NCBI RefSeq assembly: GCF_001280845.1
Contig: NZ_LGHP01000003.1
Location: forward strand, 216,131 to 280,130
Reading direction: 5' to 3'
Source of the DNA: Bacillus sp. FJAT-28004
GTDB taxonomy: Bacteria; Bacillota; Bacilli; Paenibacillales; Paenibacillaceae
DNA length: 64,000 nt
The stretch's first letter is position 1; every line of letters starts with the position of its first letter. The notes below the pieces were generated by a model. The model ran no database searches and was not told where the DNA came from. It was given only the letters and a program-made list of their open reading frames with translations. Below, one piece after another: positions 9,104-17,650 of the stretch. Position numbers and translations under genes: made by a program.

Positions 9104-10948
9104 ATGACACAAACGGAAACGAAGACCATAAAAGGCTGGCAAGACGTATCCTTTACAAATGTTGCGATCGATGACGCTTTCTGGAGGCCGCGGCTGGAAG
9201 TGCTCAAAAATATTACGCTGAAGGCTTGTCTGGATAAATGTGAGGAGACGGGCCGCATTGCCAACTTCGCCATAGCTGGCGGGTTGCTGGAAGGCAAATT
9301 CGAAGGAATGTATTATAACGACTCCGATGTATATAAGGTGCTTGAAGGCGCAGCCTATGCACTGATGACGGATCGTGATCCTATACTGGAAGCGGAAATC
9401 GATCGGATTATTGATCTCATAGCTTCAGCGCAGGAAGCGGATGGATACTTGAGCACTTACTACACACTTGAAGCGCCTGATCTCAAATGGTCTGACATGG
9501 AAAAACATGAGATGTATAACGGTGGTCATATGATTGAAGCAGCGGTTGCCTATTTCGAAGCGACAGGCAAGCGGAAGCTGCTCGATGTTGGATGCCGTAT
9601 GGCCGATCATTATGACAGTTTGTTTGGACCAGGCAAGCGACACTGGGTGGAAGGGCATGAGGAAATTGAGCTTGCGCTTGTGAAGCTGTATCGCGCAACG
9701 AGCGAGGATCGTTATTGGAAGCTTGCGCTTTGGCTGCTTGAAGAACGCGGTCATGGCCATGGTGTCGGTGCAATATGGGACAAGGAGGAATGGGGCCCAG
9801 CATACTGTCAGGATGATGTTCCCGTTCGGGATATCGAGAAGGTAACGGGCCACGCTGTACGAGCGATGTATTTGTACACCGCGATGGCGGATGTTGTGCA
9901 TGCCTCAGGTGATCCAACGTATATTGATGCGCTGCACCGCGTTTGGGCACATACAGTTGAACGGAATATGTATGTGACAGGAGGCATCGGGCCTTCTCAG
10001 CATAATGAAGGTTTTACGCATGATTACGATCTGCCGAATGAATCTGCTTATTGCGAGACCTGCGCGGCTATCGCTATGGTATTTTGGAATCACCGGATGA
10101 ACTTGCTGTTTGGCGATGCCAAATATGCAGATGTTGTGGAGCGGGAGATGTACAATGGTGCTTTAGCCGGAATCTCGCTGTCAGGCGACAAATTTTTCTA
10201 CGTTAATCCGCTTGCTTCAAAGGGGGAGCACCACCGAGTAGACTGGTTCGGCACCTCTTGCTGCCCGACAAACCTAGTTAGGTTCTTGCCATCCATTGGT
10301 CAATATACCTATGCTGCAACGGATGATGGGTTTGTTGTCAATCAATACATGAACGGGGAAACGACTTTGGAAGCGAAGAGCGGGATATCCGTCAAGCTCA
10401 AGCAGACAACGGCGTATCCTTGGGATGGAAGAATTGAGCTTACGGTAAGCCCAGATCGAGCGGAAATGTTCGAGATTCGACTTCGTGTACCTGGCTGGTG
10501 CAGAGGATATAAGCTATCGGTTCTAGGCGAGCGTACGCTGGGATCGGAAGGACTGATCGACAACGGTTATCTCGTACTAAATCGTCACTGGGCGCCGGGA
10601 GACTCTGTTGTACTAGAGCTTGATATGCCGGTTGAGGTTGTCCGGTCACGGATGGAAGTGGAAGCTAACGTTGGAAGAATTGCCCTGCAACGTGGGCCGA
10701 TCGTGTACTGCATGGAGCAGACCGATAATTTGGGGTTATCCTATGACGAATTTTCCCTTGCCGCACATGAGCAGCTGTTGACCGAGCACCGAGCTGAGTT
10801 GCTTGGCGGCGTGACCGTTCTGAGAGGGAAAGCAGCCGAAGGGTTCCCTTGTTTATTCATTCCTTATTATGCATGGGATAACCGTGAGGCCGGCTTTATG
10901 CAGATATGGGTTCGTGAAGCGGAAGATCAGGGCTTATATCGTTATTGA
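9104..10948 (+). CDS. GH127 beta-L-arabinofuranosidase
   Basis: A protein of about 614 residues of glycoside hydrolase family 127 (formerly DUF1680). The zinc-binding set known from bifidobacterial HypBA1 is present: E318 and C320 in YCETCA, and the pair C386-C387 in WFGTSCCP, the first of these being the expected cysteine nucleophile. No signal peptide is seen, so it would act on imported oligosaccharides in the cytoplasm, releasing terminal beta-L-arabinofuranose. ATG 9104 is preferred because AAAGGA lies 9 bases upstream; ATG 9086 is possible. It is the last gene of the operon, ahead of a strong terminator. Confidence 0.9.
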   Translation: MTQTETKTIKGWQDVSFTNVAIDDAFWRPRLEVLKNITLKACLDKCEETGRIANFAIAGGLLEGKFEGMYYNDSDVYKVLEGAAYALMTDRDPILEAEIDRIIDLIASAQEADGYLSTYYTLEAPDLKWSDMEKHEMYNGGHMIEAAVAYFEATGKRKLLDVGCRMADHYDSLFGPGKRHWVEGHEEIELALVKLYRATSEDRYWKLALWLLEERGHGHGVGAIWDKEEWGPAYCQDDVPVRDIEKVTGHAVRAMYLYTAMADVVHASGDPTYIDALHRVWAHTVERNMYVTGGIGPSQHNEGFTHDYDLPNESAYCETCAAIAMVFWNHRMNLLFGDAKYADVVEREMYNGALAGISLSGDKFFYVNPLASKGEHHRVDWFGTSCCPTNLVRFLPSIGQYTYAATDDGFVVNQYMNGETTLEAKSGISVKLKQTTAYPWDGRIELTVSPDRAEMFEIRLRVPGWCRGYKLSVLGERTLGSEGLIDNGYLVLNRHWAPGDSVVLELDMPVEVVRSRMEVEANVGRIALQRGPIVYCMEQTDNLGLSYDEFSLAAHEQLLTEHRAELLGGVTVLRGKAAEGFPCLFIPYYAWDNREAGFMQIWVREAEDQGLYRY

Positions 10949-10968
10949 GAAGCAAGTATAAGAATCGA

Positions 10969-11023
10969 CAAAAACCCGAAAGCAAGACACTTCTTTACAA
11001 AGTGTCTATCTTTCGGGTTTTTG
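10969..11023 (+). terminator. strong intrinsic terminator
   Basis: AAAACCCGAAAG pairs with CTTTCGGGTTTT, with a second nested stem of GACACTT/AAGTGTC, followed by TTTTTG. It closes the first sugar operon. Confidence 0.9.
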
Positions 11024-11196
11024 TTCATTTGGCTTGCCATTGGGCTAAGTTTCAATAACTAATTGTGCAACAAATAATGGATTTCGTTCGTTTAGGAGTT
11101 AACAAATTTAATATAAATTGGGAATTATTTAACTAGATTATCTAGACTTTATAGCAGTGGAATTAGCTTAGATTGAACAAAAAGGAGATGAATAAA

Positions 11197-12702
11197 TTGA
11201 AAAAACGATATCATGCAATAGTTGGCCTAGCTGCTATGTTGACCGTTATGTTGATTCCGATTATTCCGCTAAATGCTGCCTCTGATAGCAGCTCCAAAGA
11301 GCTTACAGAAATAACTCATGTCGAAATGGGCGGTAGCTATGCTCTCGCATTAGACAAACAAGGAGTTGTATGGGCATGGGGTGCAAACTTCAACGGGCAG
11401 CTCGGAGACGGTACCACTGGTTTTAAGTCGGCTGCTGTACCTGTTTTCAGCGACGTAAATAAGATACAAGCCACAAGTGGATACAGTCTGGTACTAAAAA
11501 AAGACGGTACGGTTTGGTTTTGGGGTGGCAATGGGAATAGGGTAAGCGGCTTAGATAACTTTGAAACAAAAGAAAACGTTTCGATATCATCACCTACTAA
11601 AGTCAGTAATCTTTCGAATGTTATTGATATCGCGGCAAAAGAAGACCACAATCTGGCATTAAAAGCTGATGGCACAGTTTGGTCTTGGGGCAACAGTCAG
11701 TTCGGTCAATTAGGCCGTATGGATATAAATGCCTACAAGCCTGAAGAGTTCCGAAAACGGATTAGTGAAGAGAATATTCCCAAACAAGTAACGGGTCTCA
11801 AGGATATCGTATCTGTCCATGCAGGAAGCTTCCTGTCAGCTGCCATTAATACCAAAGGAGAAACTTGGATTTGGGGTCATTACAATGGCTGGGGAGATCA
11901 ATCAACGGACTTGATGACTCCAGTTAAACTCGAAGGGATCCTTGCCAATAAAGTAACTGGCAATTGGAAAAACACAATTGTAATGGATAAAGAGGGGACA
12001 ATCTGGGAAGTTAAGAAGGGTTTAATACTAAAGAAACTTTTAACTTCTGGCACCGATATTAGCTGTGGGAATTTTGCTTGTGCAGCTCTGTCTTCGGATG
12101 GAACAGTGCGGGGGCTAATCGGAGGCTCCGAAGAAACCTTAAATCCAGTACCCATTGCAGGAATTTCTAACGTGAAGCAGTTTGCTATCCAATCTCTTAA
12201 CCAAGATCAGCTGATTATTGTAAAAGCAGATGGAACACTCTGGACTAAAGTTCCGTTCGGATATTTAGCGGGAAATGAATCTTTAGTTGATTACTACAAT
12301 CAAATGAATGTACCATACAACGAAATGGGGGAAAAGCTGCGTCAGGTCAAGAAGGCAATCACGGTACAGCTAGACGGAAAGACGATATCACTCACCACTA
12401 ACCCATATATTTACAAAGGTGTTACGTTTGTGCCGCTGCGCAGTACATTTAATGAACTAGGAGCAAAAGTGGAATATGTACAGGGTAAAATGACGATTTC
12501 GAATGCTAACCATATTCTGAAACTTACCATTAGACAAAATGAGGCATCCATTGATGGAAGAGCTGTAACGTTAGACTTTCCTCCTATGATTGTGGATACG
12601 ATGACGATGGTGCCATTACGTTTTGTTATAGAGGCTCTTGATAATAAAATTGATTGGGACCCGGACAATCGATTAATTTCAATCAGCAGTCCTAACGAGT
12701 AG
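11197..12702 (+). CDS. secreted RCC1-repeat protein with copper amine oxidase-like stalk domain
   Basis: A protein of about 501 residues with a hydrophobic signal segment (HAIVGLAAMLTVMLIPIIP). At least four RCC1-like beta-propeller blades follow, each with a G-x-Y/H-x-x-A-L-x-x-D/G-G-x-V-W-x-W-G pattern. Residues about 388-500 form a stalk domain (copper amine oxidase N-terminal-like, PF07833: VTFVPLRSTFNELGA and MVPLRFVIEALD). Both modules are common in exported Paenibacillus proteins; the ligand is unknown. TTG 11197 is chosen because AAAGGAGA lies 8 bases upstream; a TTG at 11173 precedes that site. It stands alone between two terminators. The 173 bases before it show only AT-rich sequence without a clear promoter. 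Confidence 0.8.
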   Translation: MKKRYHAIVGLAAMLTVMLIPIIPLNAASDSSSKELTEITHVEMGGSYALALDKQGVVWAWGANFNGQLGDGTTGFKSAAVPVFSDVNKIQATSGYSLVLKKDGTVWFWGGNGNRVSGLDNFETKENVSISSPTKVSNLSNVIDIAAKEDHNLALKADGTVWSWGNSQFGQLGRMDINAYKPEEFRKRISEENIPKQVTGLKDIVSVHAGSFLSAAINTKGETWIWGHYNGWGDQSTDLMTPVKLEGILANKVTGNWKNTIVMDKEGTIWEVKKGLILKKLLTSGTDISCGNFACAALSSDGTVRGLIGGSEETLNPVPIAGISNVKQFAIQSLNQDQLIIVKADGTLWTKVPFGYLAGNESLVDYYNQMNVPYNEMGEKLRQVKKAITVQLDGKTISLTTNPYIYKGVTFVPLRSTFNELGAKVEYVQGKMTISNANHILKLTIRQNEASIDGRAVTLDFPPMIVDTMTMVPLRFVIEALDNKIDWDPDNRLISISSPNE

Positions 12703-12744
12703 AGAGGTATGTCACTAGAATGTGTAAAAGTATATTTCAAAACA

Positions 12745-12790
12745 AAGAGCCCAAGCAGCGTTAAGATGAGCTGCCGGGGCTTCTTTTTTT
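12745..12790 (+). terminator. intrinsic terminator, probably bidirectional
   Basis: AAGAGCCC..GCAGC pairs with GCTGC..GGGGCTT around a short loop and is followed by seven T residues. It lies between the RCC1 gene and the convergent flavoprotein gene. Confidence 0.85.
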
Positions 12791-12805
12791 AATGCCAATA
12801 TGTTA

Positions 12806-13357
12806 TTACAAATCGTTGTGTACCGTTTTTCCTGGATAAAACATTGCGCTCTCTACTTTTTCATTTTCTTTTGCAGAGATGGAAGTCGTGATTAATTTAA
12901 ATACTTTTGTTTTACTTCCCATAGATGATTCGTATTTTTCCAAATGTGATTTGGACAATGGTTGTTTATAGTACCCAGGCACATATTTGTCCAGCATACT
13001 TTGCATAGCTTCCGCAGCCTCATCTAATTCATTAACAAACTGTATTTGTCCAGAAATGATAACGCTCATGTAAGACGTATCCGTATGAGCAGGTACGGGG
13101 TGAGTTAATGTACCATATTCTTCACTCACTGTGAAACAAGCTTCTGGATTTTGCTGTATATAGGAGATTTTGCGCCCTTCAGCAGCACCATGAAAGTAAA
13201 CAGTATCGTTTAGCCAAGTGAAGTTTAACGGAACAACGTAAGGGAGTCCATTCGCGGAAAGGCCAAGGAATCCCGTTTTTGCGTTTAATAAAAAGGATTG
13301 AATTTTGTCCTGATCGGTACATTCTCTCTTCTGCAATCTAACGGGAAACATATTCAT
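12806..13357 (-). CDS. pyridoxamine 5'-phosphate oxidase-family flavoprotein (NimA-like)
   Basis: About 183 residues with a split-barrel FMN-binding fold: FLLNAKTGFLGLSANGLPYVVPLNF, then YFHGAAEGRKISYIQQNPEACFTV, typical of the PNPOx-like family that includes 5-nitroimidazole reductase NimA. Members are cytoplasmic FMN enzymes with varied or unknown substrates. The gene is divergent from a MocR regulator, a common pairing that suggests direct regulation. Starts at 13363 (GTG), 13357 (ATG) and 13351 (ATG) are in frame. AAAGGG upstream fits the last two. Confidence 0.8.
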   Translation of the reverse strand: MNMFPVRLQKRECTDQDKIQSFLLNAKTGFLGLSANGLPYVVPLNFTWLNDTVYFHGAAEGRKISYIQQNPEACFTVSEEYGTLTHPVPAHTDTSYMSVIISGQIQFVNELDEAAEAMQSMLDKYVPGYYKQPLSKSHLEKYESSMGSKTKVFKLITTSISAKENEKVESAMFYPGKTVHNDL

Positions 13358-13400
13358 ACACACCCTTTATTTTTATGATAATGTAATAGTAAATAAGAAT

Positions 13401-13420
13401 TGTCCCTGTGAAAAGGGGCA
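13401..13420. promoter_or_regulatory. possible MocR operator in divergent gap
   Basis: TGTCCCTG and AAGGGGCA form an imperfect inverted repeat (6 of 8 positions) in the 88-base gap between the PNPOx and MocR genes. MocR regulators often bind such gaps. No binding rule was tested. Confidence 0.25.
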
Positions 13421-13445
13421 GATTTCAAATATTTCATGGGGTCAG

Positions 13446-14858
13446 GTGTTGCAAGTGATAGAGATAACTCCTTTACTCGATAAGCAGGGAAAAAATCCTT
13501 TATATTCGCAGTTGTATACGTATATTAAAGATCAAATTGAATCAGGATTAATTGCTGAAAGTGCCAAGCTTCCATCCATTCGTGAATTGGCGAATTACTT
13601 GAAGATTAGCAAAAACACAGTAGAAGCTGCTTATCAACAGTTGCTGGCAGAAGGGTATGTAGAAAGTAAAAGTCGAAATGGGTTAAGAGTGCTGCCGCTA
13701 GAGGATTTGAACACAACCCGAGGTTTGGTTCAATATAGCTCCATTAAAGATGTTAGCGAGAGAAAATATCGGTATGATTTTAACTATGGTGATATTGAAT
13801 GGAATCGATTCCCAATGAGCATATGGAAAAGATGTTTGTCGGATTCTTTAAACAAGGACCCTTATCAAATATTAGGATATGGACATCCTCAAGGAGACGA
13901 AGAACTGAGGGAGGAAATTGCCAAATACTTATTTCAATCTCGCGGAGTTTCGTGCAGCCCAAATCAAATTCTCATTTGCTCCGGTACACAACATGCCGTT
14001 AGCATGTTATTGCAGTTTTTGTCTCTAGGGGGACAAAACATAGCGATGGAAGAACCCGGCTATAACGGTGTTCGAACGGTTTTGAAAAATCATGGCTGCA
14101 AAATTACACCGATTTCGGTCGATTATGACGGTTTAAATATAGAAGAACTGCAATCAAGTGAAGTCAATGCGGTGTATGTGACACCATCACATCAATTCCC
14201 ATTAGGTATGGTGTTGTCTATACAGAAACGAATGAAGCTGCTCCATTGGGCAAGCCAAAACGACGCAATCATTATCGAGGATGATTACGATAGTGAGTTT
14301 CGATATGTAGGCCAACCTATTCCCTCGCTTAAAGCATTGGATTCAGGAGAACGCGTCGTTTATTTAGGAACATTTTCAAAATCGTTTTTGCCGGCTGCCC
14401 GTTTAAGCTATATGGTTTTACCAACAACCATATTAGAAAAGCTGGATCATATATTTTCCGTCTACAATCAACCGGCATCACCAATCATTCAGCAGGCTGT
14501 GTTTTTGTTCATGAATCGAGGGCATTTTTCTGGGCATATACGCAAAATGAGAAGACTGTACCAAGCGAAGCATAAAACCCTTGTTAACGCGATTTCTCTG
14601 TATATGGGTGATCGTGTGAATATCATTGGGAGCAAATCAGGGCTGCATTTATTGCTTGATATTAAGGACAGAGAAAGCGGTCATCTGATCGAACTGGCAG
14701 CTGGAAGTGGAGTAAGAGTATATTCTCCTAATGTTCATTGGATGGATAGTGAGAGCTGCCCGACATCTATTGTATTGCTTGGATTTGGTGGCATGAGTGA
14801 GGGCGAAATTGAAGAAGGCATTTGTTTGCTGAGTAATGTTTGGTTTGGCTCAGCGTAG
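13446..14858 (+). CDS. MocR-type regulator (GntR HTH plus aminotransferase domain)
   Basis: A 470-residue MocR/PdxR-like protein. The GntR winged helix is near residues 8-76 (PLYSQLYTYIKDQIESGLI, LPSIRELANYLKISKNTVEAAYQQL). A fold type I aminotransferase domain spans about 110-465, with PLP-binding K312 in YLGTFSKSFLPAARLSY. Such proteins sense PLP or amino acids through the aminotransferase-like domain and act as DNA-binding dimers. It is divergent from a PNPOx flavoprotein and upstream of a tautomerase-like gene, and it lacks the usual pdxST neighbours of PdxR. GTG 13446, TTG 13449 or GTG 13455 could be the start. The ribosome-binding site is poor. Confidence 0.88.
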   Translation: MLQVIEITPLLDKQGKNPLYSQLYTYIKDQIESGLIAESAKLPSIRELANYLKISKNTVEAAYQQLLAEGYVESKSRNGLRVLPLEDLNTTRGLVQYSSIKDVSERKYRYDFNYGDIEWNRFPMSIWKRCLSDSLNKDPYQILGYGHPQGDEELREEIAKYLFQSRGVSCSPNQILICSGTQHAVSMLLQFLSLGGQNIAMEEPGYNGVRTVLKNHGCKITPISVDYDGLNIEELQSSEVNAVYVTPSHQFPLGMVLSIQKRMKLLHWASQNDAIIIEDDYDSEFRYVGQPIPSLKALDSGERVVYLGTFSKSFLPAARLSYMVLPTTILEKLDHIFSVYNQPASPIIQQAVFLFMNRGHFSGHIRKMRRLYQAKHKTLVNAISLYMGDRVNIIGSKSGLHLLLDIKDRESGHLIELAAGSGVRVYSPNVHWMDSESCPTSIVLLGFGGMSEGEIEEGICLLSNVWFGSA

Positions 14859-14880
14859 GCTGATATATTCCGAACGCATA

Positions 14881-14889
14881 TGCTATAAT
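14881..14889 (+). promoter_or_regulatory. extended -10 promoter for tautomerase gene
   Basis: TGCTATAAT is a perfect extended -10 (TG-N-TATAAT), 62 bases before the next start. No good -35 hexamer was seen, as is common for extended -10 promoters. Confidence 0.5.
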
Positions 14890-14950
14890 TTTGCTAAGTA
14901 TACAAGATTACACAGATAACTATTGAGATAAGAAAGGTGAGATTAGAAGA

Positions 14951-15340
14951 ATGGCTCAAGTGAAAATTTTTGGCCTTAAAGATAACTTGAATCCGATAAA
15001 AGAACAATTATCACAAATTATTCATTCATGTGTAGTGGATGCATTTAAAATGCCGGTCGATAAGAAGTTTCATCGTTTTTTCGCAATGGAGAAAGAAGAT
15101 TTTTATTACGCGCCTGGACGAACTGAAGCCTATACGATTATCGAAATAAGCGTATTTGAAGGACGTTCCGTCGATTCGAAAAAACGGCTCATTCGGTCGC
15201 TCTTTGAACATATTCAAACGCAATTACATATTACTTCTGAAGATATCGAAATAACAATTTTTGAAAGTCCAAAATCAAACTGGGGCATTCGCGGCCTGCC
15301 TGGAGATGAACTGCAACTCACCTATAATGTTAATGTGTAG
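14951..15340 (+). CDS. tautomerase family protein (Tautomerase_2-like)
   Basis: A 129-residue protein matching the tautomerase_2 type of the 4-oxalocrotonate tautomerase/MIF superfamily. Typical segments are VDKKFHRFFAMEKEDFYYAPGRTEAYTIIEIS and SVDSKKRLIRSLFEHIQ. Superfamily catalysis normally uses an N-terminal proline exposed after Met removal; here the protein begins MAQVK, so Pro1 is absent. Either the activity is lost or changed, or it uses another mechanism. AAAGGTGA precedes the ATG at a usable distance. Cytoplasmic, function unknown. Confidence 0.75.
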   Translation: MAQVKIFGLKDNLNPIKEQLSQIIHSCVVDAFKMPVDKKFHRFFAMEKEDFYYAPGRTEAYTIIEISVFEGRSVDSKKRLIRSLFEHIQTQLHITSEDIEITIFESPKSNWGIRGLPGDELQLTYNVNV

Positions 15341-15734
15341 TTCGCGGAGATCGGAGTCATTTGAGGCTAGTATCGCACCATGGCTATCAGTCAGCAACGC
15401 AGTTGATGCAATAAATTTTTACAAAGCGGCATTTGGCGCGGTTGAACTGTATCGATTAGAGGAGGGAGATGGGCAGGTAGCGATCGCTGAGCTTTCCGTC
15501 GGAGGAGCGAATTTCTGGATTCAAGAAGAGGCTGACGCCATCCCGGAGATGGTAGGCCGAGGTTCCTTCCGCATGATCATAACGGTCAACGACCCGGATT
15601 TTCTATTCGATTTGGCCCTGGCTGCGGGAGCAACAGAAATTGTTCCAATAAATGAAGAGCACGGCTGGCGTATAGGTCGTGTAGTAGATCGGTTTGGCTA
15701 TCATTGGGAGATCGGCAAGCGGCTGATTGAATAG
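15333..15734 (+). CDS. VOC family (glyoxalase/bleomycin-resistance-like) protein
   Basis: About 133 residues of the vicinal oxygen chelate fold. SIAPWLSVSNAVDAINFYKAAFGAVELYRL opens the first beta-alpha-beta-beta-beta module and FDLALAAGATEIVPINEEHGWRIGRVVDRFGYHWEIG the second. This resembles PhnB/YdhR-type members. The start is uncertain: ATG 15333 overlaps the tautomerase stop, and no good ribosome-binding site is visible. Translation may depend on coupling, or the 5' end may have decayed. The long in-frame extension back to 15261 lies inside the tautomerase gene and is rejected. Confidence 0.7.
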   Translation: MCSSRRSESFEASIAPWLSVSNAVDAINFYKAAFGAVELYRLEEGDGQVAIAELSVGGANFWIQEEADAIPEMVGRGSFRMIITVNDPDFLFDLALAAGATEIVPINEEHGWRIGRVVDRFGYHWEIGKRLIE

Positions 15735-15791
15735 ACGCGATGAGTCCCGTAACAGTGATATGTTTTCCCAAAATGGTTGGGAGGGATTCGC

Positions 15792-16280
15792 ATGAGAATT
15801 TCTTGTTCCGCTGGAGGATTAATTGTTAAGGAAAACAATGTGCTGCTTGTAAAAGTTACTTATGGAGCCAATAAGGGTCACTGGATGCTGCCAGGCGGAA
15901 TGGTTGAAGAAGGGGAAACCTTCGAGCAAGCGGCAATTAGAGAATTGAAAGAAGAAACAGGAATTAATGCTACTACGAAAAGGCTAATAGGAGTTAGAAC
16001 AGGAATTAAACCGTTTAACAATGAAAAAGAGCATGTTGTGCACTTCGTTTTTGAGATGGACTATGTTTCAGGTGTTTTAGTTGCTGATGGTTCTGAGATT
16101 TCAGATGCAGGGTTTAGACCTATAGATGATGTGCTTAACGATCCGCTAGTTATAGATTTATCTAAGCAATTTGTACGTTCATATCTAGACGCATCACCAT
16201 ACTCCGGGTTAAGTAAGGTACAGGTCAACATTCAAACGAATAATCCATACTTAAATTACGATGTTTACGGCTTAATATGA
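15792..16280 (+). CDS. Nudix hydrolase
   Basis: A 162-residue Nudix protein. The 23-residue Nudix box GX5EX7REUXEEXGU is complete at residues 36-58 (G-MVEEG-E ... RELKEETGI) and supplies the Mg-binding glutamates that hydrolyse nucleoside-diphosphate-linked substrates. ATG 15792 is taken because GGGAGGG lies about 6 bases upstream; an in-frame TTG at 15777 precedes that site. Substrate unknown. About 75 bases separate it from the next, unrelated lipoprotein gene. Confidence 0.9.
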   Translation: MRISCSAGGLIVKENNVLLVKVTYGANKGHWMLPGGMVEEGETFEQAAIRELKEETGINATTKRLIGVRTGIKPFNNEKEHVVHFVFEMDYVSGVLVADGSEISDAGFRPIDDVLNDPLVIDLSKQFVRSYLDASPYSGLSKVQVNIQTNNPYLNYDVYGLI

Positions 16281-16372
16281 GGATGACTATCAGATTGGTG
16301 TTATTCCAGATGCAACTAATATCTCCCAATTGCGTCTTTAACTTTGCATAAATACAATTGGGGGGCATTAAA

Positions 16373-16936
16373 ATGAAACGCTTATGCTCAGTTTTACTCG
16401 TATTTGCAGTTATCGCTAGTGGTTGCAGTAAGGGAACGGAGGTAGAGGTAAACTCTCTTGTTCAGAATCAACCAACAAATGAGATCGTTGAAAAACAAAA
16501 CAACATGCCTAAAGAAATGCCAAATGATTTTGATTTCATGGTGCGTTATGGATATAGCGAAGTGAATAAAAACGAAATCAATACTTTTTTGGATACGGCT
16601 ACGAAAGATTTAATTTTGAATGGGACTGCTTCAGCAAAAATTTCGTTTACGATAGAAGAGATGCGCAGTATTTATGAGAAAATGAGAGAAATAAATATAA
16701 TGGGAACAAAAGAATTAGTGCCAGTCGTCGTGGCCTGCGAACGCGTTCCTTATAGTGAAGATAGTTGGGAAGTAAGTATCAACGGGCAATCAAAGACATT
16801 TACTTGGTCAGAAAAATATTGCGACCCAACTGGCGATGCAAAGCAATTGTTGGAATTGCGAAAGTTCATTCATGAGATCGTTGTAGGTAAAGAGGCTTAT
16901 CAAAAACTGCCAGAAGCGGAAGGCGGTTATGAATGA
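16373..16936 (+). CDS. hypothetical lipoprotein
   Basis: A protein of about 187 residues with a lipoprotein signal peptide (MKRLCSVLLVFAVIASGCSK, lipid-modified cysteine C18). The mature part has no motif I can name. It contains two separate cysteines (VVVACERVP and KYCDPTG) that could pair outside the membrane. ATG 16373 follows GGGGGG at a suitable distance. It lies between a Nudix and a P-loop gene without clear functional linkage. Confidence 0.75.
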   Translation: MKRLCSVLLVFAVIASGCSKGTEVEVNSLVQNQPTNEIVEKQNNMPKEMPNDFDFMVRYGYSEVNKNEINTFLDTATKDLILNGTASAKISFTIEEMRSIYEKMREINIMGTKELVPVVVACERVPYSEDSWEVSINGQSKTFTWSEKYCDPTGDAKQLLELRKFIHEIVVGKEAYQKLPEAEGGYE

Positions 16937-16976
16937 GGAAACGAGAGAATGAAATGAATAGTGGGGGAGCTCGCTA

Positions 16977-17471
16977 GTGTGCATTCGTGCAAATAAGATA
17001 CATATTATTGGATCAGTGGGAAGCGGGAAGTCTACATTAGCTAGACATTTATCGGAAAAGCTGTCTATACCATACTATGAATTGGATAACATGGTTTGGA
17101 GAAGAACAGAGGATGGAGATATACGAAATAGTATTGAAACAAGAGACTCATTACTAAATGATACGATTGCGTCTGATAAATGGATCATTGAAGGCGTACA
17201 TTACACATGGACAACACAAGGATTCGAGCATGCAGAGCTCATTATTTATTTGGATACCCCTATTTGGAAAAGAAATTATCGAATATTAAAAAGATTTATT
17301 ATACAAAAGCTCGGACTTGAAAAAGGGAATTACAAACAAACCTTTTCCATGTTATGGAGGATGTATCGGTGGAGTTATAATCATAACAAGAAGGAAAAAC
17401 TGCAAATTTTTAAGCTATTAGAGCCGAATAGCAATAAACTATTAGTGTTGAATGATAACAGGGATATATAA
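16977..17471 (+). CDS. P-loop kinase-like protein (FlaR/adenylate kinase-like)
   Basis: A 164-residue small P-loop NTPase. Walker A is GSVGSGKS at residues 12-19, followed by LARHLSEKLSIPYYELDNMVW and WIIEGVHYTWTTQGFEHAELIIYLDTP. This is the pattern of the AAA_17/18 proteins annotated as topology modulation protein FlaR or adenylate kinase-related. It is cytoplasmic; the substrate is unknown. The start is GTG, with GGGGGAG 8 bases upstream. Confidence 0.8.
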   Translation: MCIRANKIHIIGSVGSGKSTLARHLSEKLSIPYYELDNMVWRRTEDGDIRNSIETRDSLLNDTIASDKWIIEGVHYTWTTQGFEHAELIIYLDTPIWKRNYRILKRFIIQKLGLEKGNYKQTFSMLWRMYRWSYNHNKKEKLQIFKLLEPNSNKLLVLNDNRDI

Positions 17472-17499
17472 GCATTTTAAAAAAGGTACTGCTGTTTAA

Positions 17500-17514
17500 T
17501 TGTAATGAATACGA
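17500..17514. promoter_or_regulatory. Zur-box-like site 1
   Basis: TTGTAATGAATACGA matches the Bacillus Zur box TCGTAATNATTACGA at 12 of 14 defined positions. It is the farthest of three such sites before the CobW-family gene. Confidence 0.45.
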
Positions 17515-17551
17515 TCTTGACGAGTAAACGAGATATGGTTATACTCATTAA

Positions 17552-17566
17552 GCGTAACGATTACTA
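17552..17566. promoter_or_regulatory. Zur-box-like site 2
   Basis: GCGTAACGATTACTA shares the CGTAA..ATTAC core with the Zur box and differs at three defined positions. It lies between sites 1 and 3. Confidence 0.45.
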
Positions 17567-17599
17567 TTAAAAGATAGTCCTTTTTTATTTGTTACATAA

Positions 17600-17614
17600 T
17601 CGTAATGATTACGC
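17600..17614. promoter_or_regulatory. Zur box (zinc uptake regulator operator)
   Basis: TCGTAATGATTACGC matches TCGTAATNATTACGA at all defined positions but the last. It is centred about 44 bases before the start of the CobW/ZagA gene, the normal place for a Zur operator, so induction under zinc limitation is expected. Confidence 0.75.
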
Positions 17615-17650
17615 TTTAAGTGGAGCGAAAATAAACCGGAGGTGCCAATG

